A DNA stretch of 64,000 bases from Ruminococcus flavefaciens AE3010 (GTDB taxonomy: Bacteria; Bacillota; Clostridia; Oscillospirales; Ruminococcaceae), in contig NZ_JAGT01000001.1 of assembly GCF_000526795.1 (NCBI RefSeq), positions 2,624,501 to 2,688,500 of the forward strand. The letters run 5' to 3'. The stretch's first letter is position 1; every line of letters begins with the position of its first letter. Shown here one piece after another: positions 58,017-64,000 of the stretch. Below the pieces are notes generated by a model that did no database searches, had not been told where the DNA came from, and saw nothing but the letters and a program-made list of their open reading frames with translations. The position numbers were made by a program, and so were the translations under genes.

Positions 58017-59996
58017 ATGTACGAGGGCTTTCTGCCTACGACTAAAAAGGAAATGGACGAGCTTGGCATAGAGCAGTTCGATTTCATATATATAACAGGC
58101 GACGCATACGTTGACCACCCAAGCTTCGGAGCGGCTATCGTTACCCGCCTTATCGAGAGCATGGGTTTTACCGTTGGCGTTATCTCTCAGCCCGACTGGC
58201 ATACGGACAGGGACTTCCGCCGCTTCGGTGCGCCTAAGTATGCCTTTCTTGTGACCGCAGGCAATATCGACTCTATGGTTGCGCATTACACAGCGGCAAA
58301 GAGAAAGCGCTCCGATGATGCGTATACCGCAGGAGGCGTTGCAGGCAAGCGCCCTGACCGTGCGGTAATAGTCTACTGTCAGAAGCTCCGCGAATACTTC
58401 GGGGATATCACCATAGCCATAGGCGGTCTGGAGGCTTCTCTCCGCCGCTTTGCACACTATGACTACTGGGACGACGCAGTGCGTCCTTCGGTGCTTGTGG
58501 ACAGCGGCGCAGACCTGCTCATGTACGGCATGGGCGAGCATCAGATACAGGAGTTCTGCACCCGTCTTGCTGCAGGGGAGAGCGTACACGATATGCATGA
58601 TATACGCGGCACCTGCTACCTCACGGAGCCTGTGAATACGCCCCTCGGCGCGGCACAGTGCCCCTCATTCGAGCAGGTGCGGGATAGCAAGCCCGAGTAC
58701 GCAAAGGCGGTAAAGATACAGTACGACTGGCAGGACGAGGTCTACGGAAAGACCATAATACAGCGCCACGGCAAGATGATGCTGGTGCAGCTGCCACCCG
58801 CCTACAGCCTTACCACAGAGGAGCTTGACCATATCTACTCACTGCCCTACACAAGGGCGATACATCCGTCCTACGAGGCGCTGGGCGGAGTGCCCGGAAT
58901 AGAGGAGGTTCGCTTTTCTATCACTCACAACCGCGGCTGCTTCGGCTACTGCAATTTCTGCTCCATAGCTCTTCATCAGGGAAGACGTATCACTGTCCGC
59001 AGTGTGGAGTCCGTACTTGCGGAAGCGGAGCGCATTACGAAAATGCCTGACTTCAAGGGCTATATACACGACGTAGGCGGTCCCACGGCGGACTTCCGAC
59101 GTCCCTCCTGCGACAAACAGCTCACCAAGGGACTTTGCATGGGTAAGAAGTGCCTTGCACCGAATCCCTGCCCTGCGCTGAAAGTCGACCACACCGAGTA
59201 CCTGTCCATGCTCCGTAAGATAAGGCAGGTCAAGGGCGTGAAAAGGGTATTTATCCGTTCGGGTATACGCTATGACTACCTCATCGAGGACAAGGACGAC
59301 GAGTTTATGCGGGAGCTCATCATGCACCACGTCAGCGGACAGCTCAAGGTCGCTCCCGAGCACTGCTCGGCGGTAGTCCTTGACAAAATGGGCAAGCCAC
59401 ATATCGAAGCCTACAAGCGCTTCCAGAAGCGCTTTTACGAGGTAACAAAGAGCATGGGCAAGGAGCAGTACCTTGTGCCCTATCTCATGTCCTCACACCC
59501 CGGAAGCACACTGAATGAAGCCATTGACCTTGCACTCTTCCTCAGGGATAACAAGATACGTCCCGAACAGGTGCAGGACTTCTATCCAACTCCCGGAACT
59601 ATATCCACGGCGATGTTCTATACGGAGCTTGACCCCTACACAATGGAAAAGGTCTACGTGCCGAAAACTCCCAAGGAAAAGGCTATGCAGCGAGCTCTGC
59701 TCCAATACTTCCGCCCTCAGAACAGGGAGATAGTACTGGAAGCTCTCAAAGCTGCGGGACGCCGCGACCTTATCGGTACTTCGCCGAAATGCCTTGTGGC
59801 GGACGACAGCCGCGGACAGAGCAATACTCCCCGAAAAGGCGGTGACAAGTCGTGGCAAAATACTTCAAAGACACGGAAAGCTTCGTCGAGGCAGCAGGAG
59901 AGAAGTACAGGCTCAGCTCGCAGCAAAAACAGTACCTCCGCGAGCTGGCAGAAAAACGGGAAAAAGAACGGGCAGAACGGAAAAAGAAAGCACTGA
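58017..59996 (+). CDS. YgiQ family radical SAM protein
   Basis: 659 residues. N-terminal YgiQ domain, then the radical SAM cluster motif RGCFGYCNFCSI (near residue 305), then the conserved HHVSGQLKVAPEH near 440, with a basic, low-complexity tail rich in Ser, Lys, Gln and Asn. The biochemical reaction is unknown. The last 145 bp overlap the next gene in another frame, which explains the odd tail composition. Confidence 0.92.
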   Translation: MYEGFLPTTKKEMDELGIEQFDFIYITGDAYVDHPSFGAAIVTRLIESMGFTVGVISQPDWHTDRDFRRFGAPKYAFLVTAGNIDSMVAHYTAAKRKRSDDAYTAGGVAGKRPDRAVIVYCQKLREYFGDITIAIGGLEASLRRFAHYDYWDDAVRPSVLVDSGADLLMYGMGEHQIQEFCTRLAAGESVHDMHDIRGTCYLTEPVNTPLGAAQCPSFEQVRDSKPEYAKAVKIQYDWQDEVYGKTIIQRHGKMMLVQLPPAYSLTTEELDHIYSLPYTRAIHPSYEALGGVPGIEEVRFSITHNRGCFGYCNFCSIALHQGRRITVRSVESVLAEAERITKMPDFKGYIHDVGGPTADFRRPSCDKQLTKGLCMGKKCLAPNPCPALKVDHTEYLSMLRKIRQVKGVKRVFIRSGIRYDYLIEDKDDEFMRELIMHHVSGQLKVAPEHCSAVVLDKMGKPHIEAYKRFQKRFYEVTKSMGKEQYLVPYLMSSHPGSTLNEAIDLALFLRDNKIRPEQVQDFYPTPGTISTAMFYTELDPYTMEKVYVPKTPKEKAMQRALLQYFRPQNREIVLEALKAAGRRDLIGTSPKCLVADDSRGQSNTPRKGGDKSWQNTSKTRKASSRQQERSTGSARSKNSTSASWQKNGKKNGQNGKRKH

Positions 59997-60853
59997 ACCT
60001 TTTATGGCTGCTGATAACGGCAGCTGTTCTGCTGTTTATAGGCTGGCGGTACTTCCGCAAGCCAAAGCATACATTCCCAAATGAGGACAAGCTGGTCATG
60101 CACTTCATTGACGTGGGGCAGGGGGACTGCACATTCATTGCCGCCAACGGCGTTACCATGCTGGTGGACTGCGGCGAGAACGAGGTCTCCTATAAGGTGG
60201 AGGACTACCTCCGCGGGCTTGGTGTGGGGCGGCTGGACTATGTGATCGCCACCCACCCTCACTCCGACCATATGGGCGGCATGTACAATATCATCGATGT
60301 TTTTGACGTGGGAGAGGTGCTCATACCACATATCCCCGACGAGCAGATACCAACTACGGTGTTCTATGAGCGATTTCTTGACAGCTGTGCAGCAAAGCAC
60401 GTTCCCGTAAAAGAGGCGTATGTGGGACAGGTGCTTGATATAGGCAGTGCAAAGGCAGAGATAATAGCTCCCGAGGGCAGCTTTTACGAGGACATGAACA
60501 ACTATTCCATAGCGTTCATGCTGACTCACGGCGATAACAGGTGCCTGTTCACGGGAGACGCCGAGGCGGAGTCCGAAGAGGCTATGATACAGGGCGGCAG
60601 GCTGCAAAGGGTCATGCTCTACAAGGCGGGGCATCACGGCAGCACCTATTCCTCCACGGAGGAGTTTCTGGACATTATCCGTCCGAAGATAGCCGTTATC
60701 TCCTGCGGCAGGGACAATCCCTACGGACACCCTCACGACAGTACCCTGAAAAGGCTGGAGAAATATGCGGATATGGTGTGCCGTACCGACGTCAGCGGCA
60801 CTGTAATTGCGGAGTCTGACGGCTCTGACATAAAGATAGCTCGGGAAAGGTAA
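59852..60853 (+). CDS. ComEC/Rec2-like MBL-fold hydrolase, membrane-anchored
   Basis: 333 residues from GTG 59852 (GGCGGTGA upstream). A charged coiled coil (residues 20-48), one helix (LLWLLITAAVLLFIGW), then the metallo-beta-lactamase domain typical of ComEC C-termini: MHFIDVGQGDCTFI, ATHPHSDHMGGM, LFTGDAEAESEEAM and KAGHHGSTYSS. Probably an extracellular hydrolase, not a DNA channel. It overlaps ygiQ by 145 bp and is paired with DUF3006. Confidence 0.88.
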   Translation: MAKYFKDTESFVEAAGEKYRLSSQQKQYLRELAEKREKERAERKKKALNLLWLLITAAVLLFIGWRYFRKPKHTFPNEDKLVMHFIDVGQGDCTFIAANGVTMLVDCGENEVSYKVEDYLRGLGVGRLDYVIATHPHSDHMGGMYNIIDVFDVGEVLIPHIPDEQIPTTVFYERFLDSCAAKHVPVKEAYVGQVLDIGSAKAEIIAPEGSFYEDMNNYSIAFMLTHGDNRCLFTGDAEAESEEAMIQGGRLQRVMLYKAGHHGSTYSSTEEFLDIIRPKIAVISCGRDNPYGHPHDSTLKRLEKYADMVCRTDVSGTVIAESDGSDIKIARER

Positions 60854-60858
60854 CGACC

Positions 60859-61068
60859 ATGACAGTCATAGACAGGTTTGAAGGTGAATACGCTGTACTT
60901 GAAACGGAAAGCGGAATGAAAAACGTCCCCCGTGAGATGCTTCCCGAGGAAGCGCGTGAGGGAGACGTGCTCGAAGTGAAAGACGGCGTTTATATCATAA
61001 ATAAAAAAGCTGTGGCAGAACGCCGCAGCACCATGAGAAAAAAACTGAAAAAACTGGAAAAACAGTAA
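60859..61068 (+). CDS. DUF3006 family protein
   Basis: 69 residues. MTVIDRFEGEYAVLETES and the short beta barrel (EEAREGDVLEVKDG) match DUF3006, which regularly accompanies ComEC-like MBL hydrolases. Basic C-terminal helix. Begins 5 bp after the MBL gene. Function unknown. Confidence 0.85.
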   Translation: MTVIDRFEGEYAVLETESGMKNVPREMLPEEAREGDVLEVKDGVYIINKKAVAERRSTMRKKLKKLEKQ

Positions 61069-61088
61069 CATGAAAGGAAAAAAGAATA

Positions 61089-61955
61089 ATGTCAATACGA
61101 AGCAAGATATTCAGAAAAATGTGTGAAGAGAGCGACGCAAAGCGCGATGCGGGACTGACTACTCCACCTGAGATAGAGCGCTTTGACGATATAAAGTACG
61201 GCACTGACGACACATGGCATGTGCTGGACGTATACCGTCCCAAGGCACTCAGCGGAAAGCTGCCTGTTATAGTCAGCTTCCACGGCGGCGGCTGGGTATA
61301 CGGCGACAAGAAGGTCTACCAGTTCTACTGCATGGAGCTTGCCAAGCACGGCTTTGCGGTAGTGAACTACTCCTACAGACTTGCTCCTGAGCACCGTTTC
61401 CCTGCGCAGTTTGAGGACACCAACATGGTGTTTGGGTGGGTCATGAAGAATGCGGAGGAGTACGGCTTTGACCTTGATGATCTCTTTGCTGTGGGAGACT
61501 CCGCAGGCGCAATGGGCATTGCCATTTATGCCTGCATATGCGCGGATAAGGAGTACGCAAAGATGTACCCGTTCACAGTTCCCGAGGGACTGAAATTCAA
61601 GGGAATTGCCCTCAACTGCGGAATATACAGGATAGAGGATACGGGCACGGTCAAGTCACTTAAAGACTTCCTCAAAAAAGAGGACTACCCTGCATTACTG
61701 GGAAAGCTCAATATAGTAAAGCTTGCCAATGAGAGCTTCCCGCCCTGCTACATAATGACAGCCAATGAGGACTTCCTCCGTGACGAGGCTCCTGCTCTTA
61801 TGGAGAGACTCGACGAAGTGGGCGTGAAGTACAAGTACAAGCTTTACGGCGACGAGGCACATCCTCTCGGACACGTTTTCCACTGTGATGTAAAGTCCGA
61901 GTTTGCCGCACAGGCTAATGCCGACGAGTGTGACTTTTTCAAGGAGCTCATGTGA
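61089..61955 (+). CDS. Alpha/beta hydrolase (HSL-type esterase/lipase)
   Basis: 288 residues. HGGGWVYGDKKVYQ near residue 60 is the oxyanion-hole motif of hormone-sensitive-lipase-like enzymes, and VGDSAGAMG near 137 holds the nucleophile Ser. A late acidic residue in DEAPALMERL and His in GDEAHPLGHVF complete the triad. No signal peptide. Substrate unknown, probably small acyl or acetyl esters. GAAAGGA upstream. Confidence 0.88.
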   Translation: MSIRSKIFRKMCEESDAKRDAGLTTPPEIERFDDIKYGTDDTWHVLDVYRPKALSGKLPVIVSFHGGGWVYGDKKVYQFYCMELAKHGFAVVNYSYRLAPEHRFPAQFEDTNMVFGWVMKNAEEYGFDLDDLFAVGDSAGAMGIAIYACICADKEYAKMYPFTVPEGLKFKGIALNCGIYRIEDTGTVKSLKDFLKKEDYPALLGKLNIVKLANESFPPCYIMTANEDFLRDEAPALMERLDEVGVKYKYKLYGDEAHPLGHVFHCDVKSEFAAQANADECDFFKELM

Positions 61956-61972
61956 GCGATCAGTTGTCCATA

Positions 61973-61997
61973 GTAGGGGGCGGATATTATCCGCCCG
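61973..61997 (+). repeat. Tagged palindrome
   Basis: GTAGGGGGCGGATATTATCC with GCCCG, 18 bp after the esterase stop; followed by the CCGTAAAA...CAAATGACC spacer also found at 30.7 kb. Confidence 0.75.
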
Positions 61998-62028
61998 TCA
62001 ATCTCCGTAAAACTGCAAATGACCGACT

Positions 62029-62117
62029 GTAGGGAACGGCGCCCAACAGGCGCCGCGACCCTCTGTCAGCTCCGCTGACATCTCCCTGTACTACAGGGAG
62101 TCACCCTCGCCGTTCCG
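62029..62117 (+). repeat. Compound multi-hairpin element, copy 3
   Basis: Outer arms GGAACGGCG / CGCCGTTCC, then GGCGCC CAACA GGCGCC, GTCAGC TCC GCTGAC, and CTCCCTGT ACT ACAGGGAG. Stems differ from copies 1 and 2 but keep pairing. Confidence 0.85.
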
Positions 62118-62144
62118 CCAATAATGCAATAAATAACCTGAGCA

Positions 62145-62176
62145 CGAAAAAAGACTGCCGTTCGGCAGCCTTTTAT
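62145..62176 (+). terminator. Likely terminator of the esterase operon
   Basis: Stem AAAAGACTGCC / GGCAGCCTTTT with TTCG-type loop (one mismatch). Confidence 0.65.
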
Positions 62177-62276
62177 ATATAGGTATAGAACAAGATTGCA
62201 AAAGAATAACGACCTTCATTGACACCCTCTCAAAAAGCCAATCAAGGTCGCTATTGAGTTGACGCATGCGCACCCT

Positions 62277-62488
62277 CTATACGCATTTGTCATACGGCAG
62301 GCACAAAATCCGTAGTGCCATATATCTTCTTGCTGTAATATCATGCTTGCTGAGTCGTTTCAAGCGATGTGCGAACTGCTTTAGGCGATTAAACATATTA
62401 TAGGCATTAATGTTTAATAGCAGTTGAAATAAGTCCGATGTGTGCTGGATCGAATTGGTGAAACCGAGGATCCGGCGGAGTTTGATAC
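62277..62488 (-). pseudogene. Transposase C-terminal relic
   Basis: A minus-strand frame without a start reads GFTNSIQHTSDLFQLLLNIN, AYNMFNRLKQFAHRLKRLSK and HDITARRYMALRI, then stops at TAG. The style (short Asn-Phe-Asn-Arg-Leu helix, basic end) resembles the C-terminus of IS4/IS1380-type transposases. Upstream the frame hits a stop, so only a scrap remains. Confidence 0.5.
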
Positions 62489-63007
62489 CGGATCAAGCAA
62501 AGAAAGACATACTTGCCGATTTTGTTACAGGACACATAAAAATCTGTTGAAATTATGTGGCGGTAGAGAAAGCCGATTTTTCGGCGGTTTTTCTACCAAC
62601 AATTGTATTATAAAGCATGGCGGCAAGAAGTTCAATTGATTATATTGCTCAAAATTAGCACTATATTGCTAAAATTAGTATTATATTTTATATTAAGTAA
62701 TTATGAACTAAACTATTAATTTTATCAAATTTGTTTTTAGCCATAAAAATAAAAATATACTGCTGACTGACGGTCAGAACAAAAATCGCATTGACAAAAC
62801 ATCGTAGATACGTTGCTTTAGGCTGTGCTAAAAATTATAGCACGATTACAACATCTTTTAACGTACATGATGTATTGAACTGTGAACTGACCGAATTTGC
62901 TATGGTTAAAAATAATATAAAATTGTCAGGTGAAATATTTTCAGGAGATTTTGAATATTTTTGATATTTTTTTATCATTTAATCAAAAATTTTCAGTGAC
63001 GGAGGCA
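62489..63007. other. AT-rich, gene-poor segment
   Basis: Contains an imperfect long hairpin around GGTAGA...TCTACC (62555-62598), a tandem repeat of about 21 bp beginning ATATTGCTCAAAATTAGCAC (62642-62683), a GTGCTA...TAGCAC palindrome (about 62826-62844), and only a doubtful 57-codon frame from TTG 62791. Base composition is far below the rest of the window, pointing to transferred or decaying DNA. Confidence 0.5.
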
Positions 63008-63034
63008 TAAAAAGCTCCGGGTCTGAACCCGGAG
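63008..63034 (-). terminator. Terminator of the helical-repeat gene (minus)
   Basis: Minus strand stem GCTCCGGGT / ACCCGGAGC with TCAG loop, followed by TTTTTA. Confidence 0.88.
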
Positions 63035-63046
63035 CCTGTGATTTTT

Positions 63047-63748
63047 TCAGATAATGCCCTGAGAGGCGTCCTTGATCCTCTGGCGGTAGTACTCCTCCTG
63101 CCATGAGAAATCAAAATCCTTGAAGAGCTTCAGACAGCCGTTGGCGTTTGCGAGAGCGCCCTCAAGACCCTCCACGTCATCTGCTTTTGCGAAGATATAC
63201 ACGCTTGTAATGAATATCTCAAGCAGCATGGAGTCGTTCCTGCCCTGTGGCTTGTAGCCGAATTTCAGCAGCTTCAGCGCTTGAGTGTAGCTTTTTGCGG
63301 CACAGTCTGCAAGTGCGAGGGATATGTAGAGCTTTGCCTGACGCTTTAAACAGGTCTTGCTGCAGTACTTCTGCAAAAAGCTTATGTTCTGTGTGCGGAA
63401 GTCCTCGGCTTCACGCCAGTTGCCGATTTTGCTTATGGTGCTGAGCATTTCGGTGCAGTAGCCGAATTTCTCGTCGCCGCTGAGCTTTTTATCTATAAGC
63501 TTTTCAAGATAAAAGTAAGCTGTCTTATTATCGTGGATACGATCGTAAAGAGATGCTATCTGGATTATATCGAAGTCTGTGGGTTTCTTGACATTGTCGA
63601 TGAAAGCGTCGGCATAAGCCTCACACAGTTCCTTGGAGTAGCCCTTATCAACGAAGAGGCTGTACACTTCCGCGTATTTTTTCATCTCAGCAGCGTGAGA
63701 TGTGAGCAGAGGAAAGCCTGCCTTTTTTCGTTCTATAGGTGATAACAT
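63047..63748 (-). CDS. TPR-like helical protein, unknown function
   Basis: 233 residues, nearly all helix. Pairs such as NKTAYFYLEKLIDKKLSGDE and YTQALKLLKFGYKPQG have TPR-like spacing of small residues. No signal peptide or membrane helix. ATG 63748 follows GGGAGGGG. Probably a scaffold; partner unknown. Confidence 0.75.
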   Translation of the reverse strand: MLSPIERKKAGFPLLTSHAAEMKKYAEVYSLFVDKGYSKELCEAYADAFIDNVKKPTDFDIIQIASLYDRIHDNKTAYFYLEKLIDKKLSGDEKFGYCTEMLSTISKIGNWREAEDFRTQNISFLQKYCSKTCLKRQAKLYISLALADCAAKSYTQALKLLKFGYKPQGRNDSMLLEIFITSVYIFAKADDVEGLEGALANANGCLKLFKDFDFSWQEEYYRQRIKDASQGII

Positions 63749-63841
63749 ATCTTTGCCCCTCCCATCTTAAACATATGAACCTATATATTTTCTATATAAT
63801 GAGTAAAAACAGTAAATTATTTTCACCCGTCTGTGTAAACA

Positions 63842-63870
63842 ATCATATCACAAATTTATAGGTTAGTCAA
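63842..63870 (-). promoter_or_regulatory. Sigma-A promoter (minus) for the helical-repeat gene
   Basis: TTGACT, 17 bp, TATGAT. Beyond it, 63871-64000 is AT-rich and ends with an extended -10 (TGCTATAAT near 63983) that probably serves a gene right of the window. Confidence 0.72.
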
Positions 63871-64000
63871 CGCCTACTGGCAATTTAAAAGCAAAACTGT
63901 TGATGTGCACAAAAAAATCGCTGATTTTTTTCCTAATCAATTTATTAAACTTAAAAATCTTTAAGCTTATTTCAATATTTTGTGCTATAATATAAGTAGA

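Noticed and set aside
62791-62964. Possible 57-residue protein from TTG 62791
   Set aside because: No ribosome binding site, the TTGACA start looks like a promoter element, and the region is decayed AT-rich DNA.

Overview
The window looks like chromosome of a fibre-degrading Ruminococcus or close relative (Oscillospiraceae, Bacillota). The evidence is a secreted GH74 xyloglucanase-type enzyme with a C-terminal dockerin, a cellobiose phosphorylase very like clostridial ones, 2-oxoacid:ferredoxin oxidoreductase genes, pyruvate phosphate dikinase, strong AGGAGG-type ribosome binding sites, frequent TTG/GTG starts, and many sigma-A promoters with a 17-bp spacer and TGA directly before TATAAT. No rRNA, tRNA or CRISPR array was seen.

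Layout. 1-3.8 kb: fatty-acid initiation operon fabZ-accC-accD-accA, then acpP with its own promoter inside accA. 4.2-7.6 kb: a P-loop ATPase and a four-gene ferredoxin-dependent 2-oxoacid oxidoreductase. 7.9-14.1 kb: TPM lipoprotein and zinc-ribbon membrane pair, citrate synthase, aldose epimerase, PEBP lipoprotein. 14.1-15 kb: a membrane protein/HTH pair under four copies of a 16-bp operator. 15.1-17.6 kb: cellobiose phosphorylase. 17.9-24.5 kb: small membrane and regulatory proteins, an ECF S component and a frameshifted YitT gene. 25-29.4 kb: glycogen phosphorylase and a GH13 enzyme. 29.4-30.4 kb: azlCD. 31-38 kb: an isolated phage head and packaging cassette ending in a late-control-D-like hub gene. 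38.1-40.9 kb: GH74-dockerin. 41.1-41.4 kb: a candidate ncRNA. 41.6-43.7 kb: sensor kinase and response regulator. 43.9-47 kb: glmU and two lipoproteins. 47.3-49.9 kb: ppdK. 50.1-50.7 kb: mobile-element scraps. 51-53.2 kb: zinc-type metallochaperone and binding protein under Fur-family boxes. 53.5-62 kb: EEP hydrolase, HU, LRR protein, Nudix, YgjP-like peptidase, YgiQ radical SAM, MBL hydrolase/DUF3006, esterase. 62.2-63 kb: an AT-rich patch with a transposase relic. 63-63.7 kb: a helical-repeat protein.

The genes fit a carbohydrate economy: extracellular xyloglucan cleavage, phosphorolysis of imported cellobiose, glycogen turnover, and PPi-linked glycolysis through PPDK.

The most unusual content lies between genes. 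(1) Many hairpins share a constant GTAGGG tag but have different, still self-complementary stems. (2) Three copies of an ~85-90 bp multi-hairpin element show compensatory base changes. (3) Eleven arrays keep a strict 7-bp period although their unit sequences differ, and two run in phase into the GTAGGGG tag. Together with the stripped phage cassette, these are the best candidates for undescribed biology here.
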